Source: CAYRHN01 sp964424115 (GTDB taxonomy: Bacteria > Chloroflexota > Anaerolineae > Anaerolineales > Anaerolineaceae). From it: 64,000 nucleotides of DNA. The first letter of the stretch is position 1. Every line of letters starts with the position of its first letter. The notes under the pieces were generated by a model. That model was not told the DNA's origin. It saw only the letters and a list, made by a program, of their open reading frames with translations, and ran no database searches. The stretch covers positions 124,001 to 188,000 of the forward strand of contig CAYRHN010000004.1 in NCBI GenBank assembly GCA_964424115.1. The letters run 5' to 3'. The translations under genes were made by a program, and so were the position numbers. Positions 1 to 9,698 of this stretch are shown here, one piece after another.

Positions 1-2
1 CC

Positions 3-269
3 GTCACTCACGCCACTTCCCCGTTAAAATTGTTTGAATATATGGCTGCCGGTAAGCCCGTAGTGATCACTCCCATGCAGGAAAGCCTGCATTATCCAGG
101 TGTATTGCCGGCTGCCACAGCGGTTGAGTTTTCCAACCGCCTGGATCAGGCTTTTAACCTGGGACGCTCCCCCCAATATTTGGAACAGATCCGCGCAGTT
201 GCGCTCCAAAATTCCTGGGAAAAGCGTGCAATTCAAATTCTGGACGCAGTAAGGATGTTGACCCTATGA
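3..269 (+). CDS. Glycosyltransferase, C-terminal end (partial)
   Basis: This reading frame is open from the left edge, so only the last 88 residues or so are visible. It begins with VTHATSPLKLFEYMAAGKPVV, the acceptor-side signature of GT-B glycosyltransferases (families 1/4), in which the KxxEY glutamate helps to bind the nucleotide sugar. The same segment (ATSPLKLFEY) occurs near the C-terminus of the next gene, so the two are related neighbours. The stop overlaps the next start as ATGA, which indicates translational coupling in a polysaccharide gene chain. Donor and acceptor sugars cannot be told from this fragment. Confidence 0.85.
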   Translation, partial: VTHATSPLKLFEYMAAGKPVVITPMQESLHYPGVLPAATAVEFSNRLDQAFNLGRSPQYLEQIRAVALQNSWEKRAIQILDAVRMLTL

Positions 270-2479
270 TCAGGCGCGGGCTTCGTTGGGGCAAACGTTG
301 GCTTCGCCGATTTGGGAGGAAGATTTTTCATCGTCCAGCCGTCTTTGAACCAGCATACACCCTCGAAGATAATGTTCAAGTGGTGGTTTATGCCGATAAC
401 CCCGCCCTTTTTCCGGATTACTCGCCGCGCATGGATCCAACGGGGTGCGCCCGCTTGGCGCCTGTGCGGGTGTCATTGGTCGCAACCGCCCGCAACGAGG
501 TTCAAAGCGCCCGGCAGTGGTTCGAGGCTGTCTGGCGGCAAATCCGCTTGCCTGATGAGATCATCGTTGTGGATACCGGCTCGTCGGATGGGACGCGGGA
601 AATATTGAAAGCTCTTGCCGGGTGTTCTCCCGTGCCGGTGCGTGTGATCGAGACTGAGAACTGCAATATTGCCGCAGGGCGCAACTGTGCCATTGAGGCG
701 GCCAGATATGAAGTGATTGCCGTGACTGATTTCGGCACCACTGCCCATCCCGATTGGCTGGAACGGTTGATCGCGCCGTTCGAGATTGATCCCCGTACGG
801 AAGTGTCCGGGGGCTGGTACCGGGCGGTGGATGAGCAGGGGGTGCCGCGTCTGCGCAGGTTCTGGTTGGACCTGAAGGGCCGCAATCCGCAAGATATTCT
901 CTCGCCGTCTGCCACCATTGCTTTCACTCGCCAGGCCTGGAAGTCCGTGCATGGTTACCCCGAATGGTTGACGTTGACTGGTGAGGACACGTATTTCGAC
1001 CTCGAATTGCGCCGCTGTTGCTCCCATTGGGCTCTCGTTCCCCAGGCATTGGTGGATTGGCAGTCCCCGCTTTCCATGGGGTCACATTGGAAACGCCTTT
1101 TTCGTTGGTCCACCGGCGATGGTGAGAGCGGCTTCAACGCTGATTTTTATTGGCGGACTGCGCGCTTCAGCCTGCTCCACATCCTGGCTGTTTTGAGCGG
1201 ACTGGCGGCCTTGTTGCTGGCCTGTTTGACCGGTCAGACCTTGTGGGGTGTTTTGACAGTTTTGATCGCCTTAGGCTACGGCCTTTTTCTCTTGCGCCGT
1301 GCCTGGCGGCTGCGTTACTATCCGTTGGACCTGCTCTGGCTTTGCGGTGCAGAGATTGCCCAGACGGCTGGCTTTTTACGAGGTGCAGCCCGCCGCGAGG
1401 ATGTCACGCGGCGGCGTCTTGCAGGGGTAAAGGGTTTATATTTTCTTTTTGTTGGGGTCCCCCTGGATGATACCGGCGGCGGTTCCCGTTTCACCCAGAT
1501 GGCTCTGGAATTGATCAGACAGGGGTATGCGGTCGCTTATGTATACAAATTCTCTCGTGATGAGGCGGCGGATCTGCGTTTAATGATCCGCCATCCCAAT
1601 CTGTTCCACTTCCAGATCAAACGGTTTAACCTGAGGCAGTTCCTGGCGCAAATTGGGGTGCAAACGCCGCTCCAGAAAACAGCTGCGCTTGTGGAAGTTC
1701 CCCTCCAGGATTGGGTCCCTGTTCTGGATGAACTTCGCGGGGCAGGGGCGCGAATAGTGTATGATCTTGTGGATGATTGGCAGAGCTTTCTGGGCTCAGA
1801 CTGGTATTCTCCTCAAGTGGAGGATCAGATCATCGCGCGTGCAGACCATTTGACCGCTACGCTACCCCTCCTACAAGATCGTTTACAAAACAGGTCTGAA
1901 AAAACGGTGTCGTTGCTGCCGAACGCAGTCAACCGGCGTCTTTTTAACCCGGAACGAGCCTACCTGCGCCCATCCGATTTTCCCGTGGCAGATTGGTCGG
2001 TGATCTACACTGGCGCGTTGTACGGCCCATGGTTCGACTGGCAACTACTCCTCCAGGTGGCAAGGGCTTTTCCGGAAGCCGCCCTGGTATTGATTGGGGA
2101 TTACCGCGGCCAGTGTCCTGAAAAACTACCCAACCTGCATTTCCTCGGACTCAAGCCCCAAACGAGCTTGCCGGCATACCTCGCCCATGCAAATGTGGCG
2201 GTGATCCCCTGGAAGGTGGAAGCCATCACCCTGGCAACCAGTCCCTTGAAATTGTTTGAATATTTGGCAATGCGCAAGCCTGTAGTAGTGCCTGACCTCC
2301 CTGCTCTGCGTGGATTTCCATACGTTTATCCTGCGTCTTCTGCATCGAATTTTATTGCTAATATTGCCGCTGCTCGCCGGGTTGAGGTAGGCGGGAAAGC
2401 ATTGGAGGAATTTCTGGCTGCCAATTCCTGGCAGACCAGGATATCAGATCTTTGTAATATTGTGGAGATGCCTGCATGA
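266..2479 (+). CDS. Bifunctional GT2-GT4 type glycosyltransferase fusion
   Basis: A 737-residue protein. Residues about 65-330 form a GT-A family 2 domain: a VSLVATARNE start, then VVDTGSSDGT and an acidic VTDFG motif in the donor-binding region. About residues 300-375 contain two hydrophobic segments that should anchor it in the cytoplasmic membrane. Residues about 390-737 form a GT-B domain with a DDTGGGSR N-terminal loop and SPLKLFEYLAMRKPVVV near the C-terminus, similar to the end of the preceding gene. It probably adds two sugars, or starts and extends a glycan, on a lipid carrier; this is inference. The start is the ATG in an ATGA overlap with the preceding stop, and its own end overlaps the next start. 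Confidence 0.85.
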   Translation: MIRRGLRWGKRWLRRFGRKIFHRPAVFEPAYTLEDNVQVVVYADNPALFPDYSPRMDPTGCARLAPVRVSLVATARNEVQSARQWFEAVWRQIRLPDEIIVVDTGSSDGTREILKALAGCSPVPVRVIETENCNIAAGRNCAIEAARYEVIAVTDFGTTAHPDWLERLIAPFEIDPRTEVSGGWYRAVDEQGVPRLRRFWLDLKGRNPQDILSPSATIAFTRQAWKSVHGYPEWLTLTGEDTYFDLELRRCCSHWALVPQALVDWQSPLSMGSHWKRLFRWSTGDGESGFNADFYWRTARFSLLHILAVLSGLAALLLACLTGQTLWGVLTVLIALGYGLFLLRRAWRLRYYPLDLLWLCGAEIAQTAGFLRGAARREDVTRRRLAGVKGLYFLFVGVPLDDTGGGSRFTQMALELIRQGYAVAYVYKFSRDEAADLRLMIRHPNLFHFQIKRFNLRQFLAQIGVQTPLQKTAALVEVPLQDWVPVLDELRGAGARIVYDLVDDWQSFLGSDWYSPQVEDQIIARADHLTATLPLLQDRLQNRSEKTVSLLPNAVNRRLFNPERAYLRPSDFPVADWSVIYTGALYGPWFDWQLLLQVARAFPEAALVLIGDYRGQCPEKLPNLHFLGLKPQTSLPAYLAHANVAVIPWKVEAITLATSPLKLFEYLAMRKPVVVPDLPALRGFPYVYPASSASNFIANIAAARRVEVGGKALEEFLAANSWQTRISDLCNIVEMPA

Positions 2480-3606
2480 TGCGCGTCTTGATTTGCCGGG
2501 CTAATGCGGTTGCTCCTGATCCGCGCGTCGAAAAAACTTCCCGTGCTTTATCTGAAGGTGGATATGCGGTTCAGATCCTTGGCTGGGATCGTTCGGGCGC
2601 CCTTCCTTGCCGGGAAGAGCACAATGAGGTGTTGATCCAACGCATCAGGCTGCGCAGTCTGCGGCTTTCCGGTCTTTTGAATATTTTTCCACTTATTTGT
2701 TGGACCATCTGGTTATTCTTCTGGTTATACCGCCACCGGAAAAGCTACGATGTCATCCATGCCTGCGACCTGGATACCGTCTTACCGGCTTTATGGGCCA
2801 AAAGATTGTGGGGAAAGCGGGTTGTGTATGATATCTTTGATTTCTATGCGGATATGCTGCGTAAAACCCCGGGTTGGGTGACCAGGTGGGTGCGAAAGGT
2901 TGAGATTTCAGCCATCGACCGCGCTGATGCGCTCATCCTGGCGGACGACAGCCGCAGGCAGCAGATCGAAGGAGCTTCTCCTCGCCGGGTTGCGGTGATT
3001 TATAATGCCCCTGAAGACACCCCGGATCTATCTGGATTCGACCACGGCTCAAAATTCAGGTTGGCCTATTTTGGCAATCTGCAGGTAGAACGGGGATTGC
3101 TGCATTTGCTGGCCGTCCTTTCCCGCCATCTGGAATGGAATTTGGATTTGGGCGGGAGTGGTCCAGATGAAGCACAAATCGTCGCACAAGCCCGGCAGCT
3201 TCCCAATGTCACCTGGCATGGGATTCTGCCGTATGAACAGGTCATACAGCTCAGTCGCAAGGCGGATATCTTGGTTGCAACGTATGATCCTGCAATTCCC
3301 AACCACCGTTACAGCAGTCCCAACAAAGTGTTTGAAGCAATGATGCTCTCTAAACCTGTGGTAGTGGCAAAGGGTTCAGGCGTAGACCGCCTGGTTGAAC
3401 AAAACGAATGTGGGGTGAATGTGCCTTATGGGGATGAGGCCGCTTTGGAAAACGTTCTTGAGGAACTTTCTTCGGATCAGGCAAAGCGTTTGCTTTTAGG
3501 TGGTAATGGACGCCGCGCTTACGAAAAATCGTATTCCTGGTCGTGTATGGAGGAACGGTTGCTTACTCTCTACGCAGAGGTTTTCGCGGAGGGACCCCGG
3601 GAATGA
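2476..3606 (+). CDS. GT4-family glycosyltransferase
   Basis: 376 residues, the usual length for a GT-B family 4 enzyme. The N-terminal Rossmann half includes an amphipathic/hydrophobic stretch around residues 70-90 (LICWTIWLFFWLY), a likely membrane-association site. The C-terminal half has the sugar-nucleotide signature with YSSPNKVFEAMMLSKPVVV, in which Glu and the following loop bind the donor diphosphate. It is joined to both neighbours by four-base start/stop overlaps, so all these transferases are probably translated together for one repeat unit. Substrate unknown. Confidence 0.88.
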   Translation: MMRVLICRANAVAPDPRVEKTSRALSEGGYAVQILGWDRSGALPCREEHNEVLIQRIRLRSLRLSGLLNIFPLICWTIWLFFWLYRHRKSYDVIHACDLDTVLPALWAKRLWGKRVVYDIFDFYADMLRKTPGWVTRWVRKVEISAIDRADALILADDSRRQQIEGASPRRVAVIYNAPEDTPDLSGFDHGSKFRLAYFGNLQVERGLLHLLAVLSRHLEWNLDLGGSGPDEAQIVAQARQLPNVTWHGILPYEQVIQLSRKADILVATYDPAIPNHRYSSPNKVFEAMMLSKPVVVAKGSGVDRLVEQNECGVNVPYGDEAALENVLEELSSDQAKRLLLGGNGRRAYEKSYSWSCMEERLLTLYAEVFAEGPRE

Positions 3607-4712
3607 GAGTAGCACTATTATATCTGGGGCGACGTGGCTCCGGGCCGGCATTCACGCTGCAGCTGGCGCACGCCATGTCATCTCAGGTAGATGCCCGCGC
3701 CTTCATTTCCGCATATGCGGAGAACCTGTCTTCCTGGCAGGGAAGTGATCTCAATTATGTGGCGCTGCCGACCTTTCGGAATGGGTTCAGTGCCGTGCAA
3801 TCCACGTTGTTTCGATTCCGCCTGGACCGCATTGAAGATGAGATCCGGACTTTTGCGCCGGATGTGTTGTTGGTATGTATGTTTCATCCATGGAACGGAC
3901 TACTACAGCGCAGGTTGGCCTCCATCCCATCCGTTGTGATCGTGCATGATCCACAGCCCCATCCTGGTTTGGTGCCTCTTCTTCACCGCTGGGGAGAGGA
4001 TTACAGCCTTCACGAGGCTCAGATTGCTGTGGTTCTTTCTCAGAATTTGATTCCTGAACTCACCCGTCGAGGAATTTCTGAACAGAAAATTCGGGTTGCC
4101 CACCATGGATTGTTGTCTGTATTGCAGAAGAATATTGCCCCATCCTTGCCCGGCTTGGATAGGAAGCAAGCTTTGTTCTTCGGTAGGATCACACGCTATA
4201 AAGGATTGGAAATATTATTAAAGGCATGGCCCGGGGTCAAAGAAGCGGTTCCTAATGCTGAACTTATCATTGCAGGGAGTGGCAGCCTGGCGCCTTACCG
4301 GCGCGCTTTGACGCAATGCGCCGGCGTTCAAATCAAGAACTATTGGGTCGATGAGCGGGAGACCGATCTTCTTTTTGAGCAGGCTAATCTGGTGGTAGTT
4401 CCTTATACCAGCGCTTCCCAGTCCGGGATCGTCTTATTGGCAGCGGAAAAAGGACGAGCCGTGATTGCCAGCCGGGTGGGAGGGCTGCCGGAACAAATTG
4501 AGGAAGGTCGCTCAGGTGTGCTTGTCGAGCCTGGCGATGTTCAGGGATTATCCCGCGCAATCACCGATTTGTTCCAACATCCTGAGCGGGCCTGCGAGTT
4601 GGGTGGCAACTTATGGAGCGATTACCGGGATCGTTACAGCTGGCCAGTAATTGCAGGCGACATTCTGGATGCCTGTCGCCAGGCGATTCAAGACTTTGGG
4701 GGTAAAAAATGA
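3603..4712 (+). CDS. GT4-family glycosyltransferase
   Basis: 369 residues from the ATG at 3603, chosen because it forms an ATGA overlap with the preceding stop and begins MRVALLYLGRRGSG, a typical GT-B first strand; an upstream in-frame ATG at 3543 lies deep inside the preceding gene. The C-terminal domain starts near LFFGRITRYKGLEILLKAW, a standard GT4 segment. It carries PYTSASQSGIVLLAAEKGR followed by VIASRVGGLPEQIEEGRSG, the donor-binding loop and terminal helix. Probably cytoplasmic and peripheral to the membrane. Acts with its neighbours in glycan assembly; exact sugar unknown. Confidence 0.88.
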   Translation: MRVALLYLGRRGSGPAFTLQLAHAMSSQVDARAFISAYAENLSSWQGSDLNYVALPTFRNGFSAVQSTLFRFRLDRIEDEIRTFAPDVLLVCMFHPWNGLLQRRLASIPSVVIVHDPQPHPGLVPLLHRWGEDYSLHEAQIAVVLSQNLIPELTRRGISEQKIRVAHHGLLSVLQKNIAPSLPGLDRKQALFFGRITRYKGLEILLKAWPGVKEAVPNAELIIAGSGSLAPYRRALTQCAGVQIKNYWVDERETDLLFEQANLVVVPYTSASQSGIVLLAAEKGRAVIASRVGGLPEQIEEGRSGVLVEPGDVQGLSRAITDLFQHPERACELGGNLWSDYRDRYSWPVIAGDILDACRQAIQDFGGKK

Positions 4713-5839
4713 AAATTGCTCTGATTTCGAATACCGATTGGTATTTGTATAACTTTCGTCTGTCGTTTGCGGAATTCCTGCAAAAACAGGGATACGAGGT
4801 GGTGCTCATCTCTCCACCGGGGATCTATGCTGAGAAATTGCAGGAAAAGGGATTCCGTTGGCTTCCCTGGAATGTTGGCCGGAAAAGTATGAATCTCCTG
4901 AATGAATGGCGGTCAATCGATGCCTTGCGAAAAATTTTTCGCCAGGAGCGCCCCGCTATTGTTCATCACCATACGATCAAGCCGGTTTTGTATGGCTCAT
5001 TGGCTGCCCGGTTGGAGCACATCCCTGCCGTGGTCAATTCAATCACTGGCCTGGGGTATTTATTTGTCAGCCGCGATCTGCGGGCTCGCGTGTTGCGTTA
5101 TCCGGTGCAATGGCTCTACAGGCTCATGGCAAAACCTGCCCGGATTGCATATGTGTTTGAGAATCAATTTGACCGCCAATTCTTTGTGGATCACCATATG
5201 GCAAACAGAGATAATTCCACATTAATTCGCAGCGTGGGGGTGGATGTCAATTTGTTTTCTCCCCAACCGGAGCCTGGTGGAACGCCTGTCGCATTGATGG
5301 CGGGACGATTGTTATGGGATAAAGGTGTAGGAGAATTTGTTGAAGCAGCTCGACTGCTCAGGCCGCGCCTGGACATTCGCATGGTTTTGGTGGGAACTCC
5401 TGATCCGGGAAACCCCAGTAGCATTCCTGAAGAAACAATTCGAGGATGGGTGGAAGAGGGGATAGTTGAATGGTGGGGTTGGCAGGATGAGATGCCGTTT
5501 GTATACAGCCGTTCGAATATGGTAGTGGTGGCATCATACAGCGAGGGAGTCCCAACTGCGTTAATTGAAGGTGCTGCATGCGGTAGAGCATTGATCGGAA
5601 CGGACATTCCTGGATGCCGTGAAGTGATTGATCCCGGTAAAAATGGGTTGGTTATACCAGCGCGGGATGCGGTTGCTCTGGCAGGTGCTATTGAACAACT
5701 GGCTCTTCACCCAGTATTGCGTTTACAATATGGAGAGGCCGCACGGCGTACTGCCGAACTGGAATTTGCTGATTCTCTGATTAACCAGCAGACGTTGAAG
5801 GTCTACCGCACGATCGCGGTGGATATCATCGCCCCTTGA
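4709..5839 (+). CDS. GT4-family glycosyltransferase, PglA/WbnK-like
   Basis: 376 residues. The opening MKIALISNTDWYLYNFRLS and the central HHHTIKPVLYGSLAA and VNSITGLGYLF segments are typical of the GT4 branch that includes PglA and related enzymes adding GalNAc or similar sugars to undecaprenyl-linked precursors. The C-terminal donor site reads ASYSEGVPTALIEGAACGR and then GTDIPGCREVI. Last gene of the + strand glycosyltransferase chain, coupled to the gene before it by ATGA. Its 3' end overlaps the 3' end of the convergent sugar transferase by 14 bases, so there is no room for an intergenic terminator. Confidence 0.87.
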   Translation: MKIALISNTDWYLYNFRLSFAEFLQKQGYEVVLISPPGIYAEKLQEKGFRWLPWNVGRKSMNLLNEWRSIDALRKIFRQERPAIVHHHTIKPVLYGSLAARLEHIPAVVNSITGLGYLFVSRDLRARVLRYPVQWLYRLMAKPARIAYVFENQFDRQFFVDHHMANRDNSTLIRSVGVDVNLFSPQPEPGGTPVALMAGRLLWDKGVGEFVEAARLLRPRLDIRMVLVGTPDPGNPSSIPEETIRGWVEEGIVEWWGWQDEMPFVYSRSNMVVVASYSEGVPTALIEGAACGRALIGTDIPGCREVIDPGKNGLVIPARDAVALAGAIEQLALHPVLRLQYGEAARRTAELEFADSLINQQTLKVYRTIAVDIIAP

Positions 5840-7247
5840 ACCCCACCACATCCATCACCGTCATAACAAGGATTTTAATATCCAACCATAAATTGCGGTG
5901 CTTGATGTAGAAAAGATCATACTCCAGCTTCACGGCAGTATCCTCCACCGTGGCGGCATAGCCAAAATTAACTTGCGCCCAGCCGGTGATCCCCGGCTTG
6001 ACCAGCAGACGCGCCCGGTAGAAAGGCACCTTCCTTTGTAGATTTTCCACCAGCCCCTGGCGTTCTGCGCGCGGGCCCACCAGGCTCATTTCCCCCTTGA
6101 GCACATTGAAGAATTGCGGCAGTTCATCCAGATGGCTTTTCCGCATCAATTTGCCGGTGCGGGTGATGCGTTCATCATTTTCGAGCGTGATCTTGGGCAT
6201 TCCGTCTTTTTCGGCATCCTGGCGCATCGTGCGGAATTTGATGATGTTAAAGGGTCGGCCGTTCTTTCCCAGCCGTTCCTGTAAGAAGAACACAGGCCGC
6301 CCGGTATCAATCAAGGTTGCTATCGCAATGAAGGGCATCAGCACCAGCGTGATCAGCCCGCCGATCAAGCCGCCCAACACGTCCATGATCCGCTTTCCGG
6401 CTTCATACAGGCTGCTGACCGATAATTCATCGACAAAGGAGCGGACGATCCATTCCGATTGCAGCAGCGAAATAGGCAGTCGTTTCAGTAGTTGTTCATA
6501 CACGATCGGCATCGTCGAAATGACAACGCCGTTCTCCTGTTCCTGCAGCAGGGTCTTCAACGTATCCGGCTTTACCTCGCCTGAAATGGCAAACACCAGG
6601 TCGGAGATCTCTTGTTCTTTGATAATCTGCGATAATTGGTCGCTTCCCCCCAGAACGGGGAAACCCTCCACCTGCATATTCGTTTTTGCCGGATCGTCAT
6701 CGATATACCCCACCAGGAAGAAAGGCTGCGGCCACACTCCTCGGATGATACTGCCCAGGGTGCTGCCTGCGCGTCCCGCCCCAACGATCAATACCCTCCG
6801 CATGAATTGCGGAGCGGTAAAAACAGAAATGTAGATCAACCGCCAGGCCAGCGTAAAGATCGTCACTGAGAGAATGAAAACAGCCACCCCGCGCCGTGGC
6901 AGCGGAGATTTTGAATAAACGAAGAAAACGATCAGGTAAAGCACCACCCCCAAGGTGGCCGAGGTGAGGATGCCGAAGATGGTCGAACGGCGTTGTGCAG
7001 CCCGGCGGATATCATATTGCCCAATATTCAGCAGCAGCCAGACAATCGGCAGGAAGATAAACCAGTCGGGTAGGCGGTCGCTGATGAAGGCCAGTGAAAA
7101 ATCCAGGTAATCATTCTGTCCCCAGAAATACACGGATAGCAGCAGCGCCAGCGCGGCGGCCACCAGATCGCCGATCACCAGCATCAGCCTTCGTTCCCCA
7201 GGTCGTAGGCGCAAAAAAACAGGTTTGCGTGTGTTCTTATTTAGCAT
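5826..7247 (-). CDS. Polyprenyl-phosphate sugar-1-phosphate transferase (WbaP/WcaJ type)
   Basis: 473 residues with the full PHPT architecture. Four to five N-terminal membrane helices (about residues 15-140) precede a CoA-binding-like Rossmann region beginning RRVLIVGAGRAGSTLG. A further helix lies near residues 290-315 (IMDVLGGLIGGLITLVLMP). The C-terminal catalytic bacterial sugar transferase domain shows RLGKNGRPFNIIKFRTM, KSHLDELPQFFNVLKGEMS and VGPRAERQ. It transfers a sugar-1-phosphate from a UDP-sugar to undecaprenyl phosphate and so starts glycan repeat-unit synthesis. A GAGGG ribosome-binding site precedes the ATG. It is third in a - strand operon after the Wzz-like and ligase genes. 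Confidence 0.93.
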   Translation of the reverse strand: MLNKNTRKPVFLRLRPGERRLMLVIGDLVAAALALLLSVYFWGQNDYLDFSLAFISDRLPDWFIFLPIVWLLLNIGQYDIRRAAQRRSTIFGILTSATLGVVLYLIVFFVYSKSPLPRRGVAVFILSVTIFTLAWRLIYISVFTAPQFMRRVLIVGAGRAGSTLGSIIRGVWPQPFFLVGYIDDDPAKTNMQVEGFPVLGGSDQLSQIIKEQEISDLVFAISGEVKPDTLKTLLQEQENGVVISTMPIVYEQLLKRLPISLLQSEWIVRSFVDELSVSSLYEAGKRIMDVLGGLIGGLITLVLMPFIAIATLIDTGRPVFFLQERLGKNGRPFNIIKFRTMRQDAEKDGMPKITLENDERITRTGKLMRKSHLDELPQFFNVLKGEMSLVGPRAERQGLVENLQRKVPFYRARLLVKPGITGWAQVNFGYAATVEDTAVKLEYDLFYIKHRNLWLDIKILVMTVMDVVGFKGR

Positions 7248-8770
7248 TTTCCCTCGGCGGGTGAATGTTCTTCTTGCTTCTCTTCTGATTTTATAGCATC
7301 TTTTGGATTCGGTAAATGTTTATCGCGCCAAATGCGCCAGGCTGCGCTGGCCAGTCCCAAAGAAACCCAATAATATGGAAGGGCGAACGTATCCAGGCTG
7401 AAGCCTTCGATCAACAATGCCATGATGGTCAGTTGTCCAGCCAGGCCTGCGCTCTTTAAAATTCCCCAACCTTTTTGGGCAGCAGTTCTTCCGCTCACCC
7501 ATACCACCACCAGCCAGGTGGCAAACGCAGATAGCCCGATCAGCCCGGTTTCGGCTGGCAGTCGTGACCAGAGTGCCTTTACATTGGGAATGCTCGCGGC
7601 GCGCAAGATCACATCATGGATCTCCACCAATCCCCAACCAAAAGCACTCATCTTCTGCGGGAAGAAATACCCGACATTGCCAAGCCCCACCCCAAAAAGC
7701 GGATAATCGTTAAACACCTTCCAGCCCACGTCCCAATACACCAACCTTTCAGCAAATAGCAGGTTGTTGGCATAGGACAGAATACCCTTCTTTGCGATGA
7801 TGCTGAAATCAAACAGGCCTTTCATCCGCACATCAGATTTACTGAGTGCATAAGATGCTCCAAGGAAGATCCCCGCATACACCGCCAGCAGGGTGATGAT
7901 CACCGCCGCAGATACCAGGCGGCGTTTTAATGCCGTGAAATCTTGCTTGCCTTGCAGGCGCCGCGCCACCAGCCTGACCAGAAAAACATTCGCCAGGAAG
8001 AACAAATAGGCCACGCTGAGCAGAAATGCCAGCAAACCGACCCGGCTGGAGGAGAGCCACAAGGCTGCCAGGCCGCCGGCCAGCAGCAGGTTTTCCAGGC
8101 TGATTTTTTTGAACAACCGCCAACTATGGGCGGAAGAGCGCTTCGCGCTGGCGGCCAACCAGAAAGGCAAGAAGAGTACATTGAGCTGATGCGCCAGCCA
8201 TGAGGGCTCGAAGGCCATCCCGTTGATCCGCCGGTAAAAGAGCTGCCCGCTGGGGGTGATCCATTCCGCCAGGTTCCGGTACCATTCCGGGAAGCCGTGC
8301 GGATCATAAGCATAGACGGCCTGAACCGCACACCAGCCAATCAGAATGAATCCGCTCCAGTTGATCCACCCCAGCGCGCTGCTTAAACGATTTTCCTCTG
8401 CGAACCACATCGAGGTGGCAAGATAAAAGCAGATACCGATCCCCAGGGTGATTACCCCTTCCAGCATATTCTTCAGGTTGCTGACCGCTTTGAAGGCGGG
8501 TAATTCAATAAACAGGGAAAGCATGCATGCCAGCAGGGACACGCCCGCAAACGCCAGCAACGCCTTGGCCTGGGGAGGAATGCCCGCCCCTTTCCAAATC
8601 GCCGGCAGCATCCAGAACAACACCAGGAAGAGCAGAATAAGAATGGAGGGTGCAGCCACCATGCTGGAGCCGGTCAAGCGCGAGATCAGCGGCAGACTGG
8701 TGATCGGCAGCAAGATGAATAACAGCCACCAGGCAGCGGGGATGATCCGCCGGAACCAATTGCGCATCAC
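7241..8770 (-). CDS. O-antigen ligase/polymerase-family membrane protein
   Basis: 509 residues with about ten to twelve hydrophobic segments and a large loop before YPLFGVGLGNVGYFFP, the pattern of the Wzy_C/O-antigen ligase (WaaL-like) superfamily. Such proteins polymerise undecaprenyl-linked repeat units or transfer the glycan to its acceptor on the outer face of the cytoplasmic membrane. The hydrophilic C-terminus (RIWRDKHLPNPKDAIKSEEK) is cytoplasmic-looking. The ATG lies in a four-base overlap with the stop of the Wzz-like gene, and the 3' end overlaps the sugar transferase by seven bases. Polymerase and ligase cannot be told apart from sequence alone. Confidence 0.82.
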   Translation of the reverse strand: MMRNWFRRIIPAAWWLLFILLPITSLPLISRLTGSSMVAAPSILILLFLVLFWMLPAIWKGAGIPPQAKALLAFAGVSLLACMLSLFIELPAFKAVSNLKNMLEGVITLGIGICFYLATSMWFAEENRLSSALGWINWSGFILIGWCAVQAVYAYDPHGFPEWYRNLAEWITPSGQLFYRRINGMAFEPSWLAHQLNVLFLPFWLAASAKRSSAHSWRLFKKISLENLLLAGGLAALWLSSSRVGLLAFLLSVAYLFFLANVFLVRLVARRLQGKQDFTALKRRLVSAAVIITLLAVYAGIFLGASYALSKSDVRMKGLFDFSIIAKKGILSYANNLLFAERLVYWDVGWKVFNDYPLFGVGLGNVGYFFPQKMSAFGWGLVEIHDVILRAASIPNVKALWSRLPAETGLIGLSAFATWLVVVWVSGRTAAQKGWGILKSAGLAGQLTIMALLIEGFSLDTFALPYYWVSLGLASAAWRIWRDKHLPNPKDAIKSEEKQEEHSPAEGKC

Positions 8771-9561
8771 TTCGCTCGCCTGGGTCGGGTCAGCTTTTCC
8801 GGCAGGCCGTTGCCTGCCAGCCAGGCGCCCAGCAGGAGCCCGATCGCTGCTCCCGCCAGGATCAAAGTGCTGCGTTGAAATCGGGATGGGGTGGAGGGTG
8901 CAGTAGCCGGGCTTTCAAAGCTGAAATCAATTGCCGGGCTGACCCCATGCGCCGCGCTTTTCTCTTGCAGGTAAACCGCCCCGGTTGAGGCCAGTTCAGC
9001 CTGCATCTTTTCAAGGCTATCTACTGCGCACTGGCTTGCCCCGGCTTCACCAACGTATGCCTGCAGCAGGCAGCTTTCCTGCGCTTCCAGATACCTGCGC
9101 AGGCTTTCTGCCTTTTCGGCATGCGTCAGGGCCTCAGTTAAGGCTTTCCTGCCCACATCCGCCCACAGGTTGGCTACCTCGGCAGCCGCCTGGGGGTCGG
9201 GTAACCGGATTCGCAGGATCCACACCTGATTGCGTTGCTCTGGAAAGAAAACCTCCAGAATCCGGTTGCTGTCCACCTGGATGCCCTTTGCCGCAGCTTG
9301 GGTGATTACCTCGTTGATCACTGCCGGGCTGCTCATCACCCCTCCGGCGGTTTGGATAAGCACATCTTCATCCAACCGGTCGATCTTTCCCGTGCGCACC
9401 ATGTCCAGGTATAAATTAAAGCGCGCCTCCGCTTCGTATTGCGCAGGTTGCAGATCGCTGATCAACCAACCGGCCAATCCGCCGATCACACAAAAGGCCA
9501 AGACCAGCCACCAAAAACGTATCACTCGTGCAGCCGGTTGCTGCAGGGAGAAATCATCCAT
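8767..9561 (-). CDS. Wzz/YveK-like chain-length regulator
   Basis: 264 residues. The layout is that of polysaccharide co-polymerases: an N-terminal membrane helix at about residues 13-33 (FWWLVLAFCVIGGLAGWLI), an extracytoplasmic domain of about 180 residues with predicted helices, and a second helix near 230-250 (TLILAGAAIGLLLGAWLAG). No Walker motifs follow, so any tyrosine kinase partner is encoded elsewhere. It should set glycan chain length together with the following ligase/polymerase. The start ATG has no Shine-Dalgarno sequence, but TATAAT lies seven bases upstream, so the message may be leaderless. Confidence 0.8.
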   Translation of the reverse strand: MDDFSLQQPAARVIRFWWLVLAFCVIGGLAGWLISDLQPAQYEAEARFNLYLDMVRTGKIDRLDEDVLIQTAGGVMSSPAVINEVITQAAAKGIQVDSNRILEVFFPEQRNQVWILRIRLPDPQAAAEVANLWADVGRKALTEALTHAEKAESLRRYLEAQESCLLQAYVGEAGASQCAVDSLEKMQAELASTGAVYLQEKSAAHGVSPAIDFSFESPATAPSTPSRFQRSTLILAGAAIGLLLGAWLAGNGLPEKLTRPRRAK

Positions 9562-9574
9562 AGAGCAAATTATA
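9562..9574 (-). promoter_or_regulatory. -10 element adjacent to start codon (leaderless start)
   Basis: On the - strand TATAAT (9569-9574) is followed by seven bases and then the ATG of the Wzz-like gene. Transcription starting at the usual distance would begin at or next to the start codon. No convincing -35 box is seen at 17 bases. Confidence 0.5.
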
Positions 9575-9698
9575 CCCGATTCAATGCGAATGCCTTGTCT
9601 TCGGGTAGGGAGGTTTGAGCCTTTTCTTACATCACCTGAGAGTCAGGAAGCCATTGGCATCCCGAACCCGTGTTAAAAAAAGAAAGGTCTGCATCACC

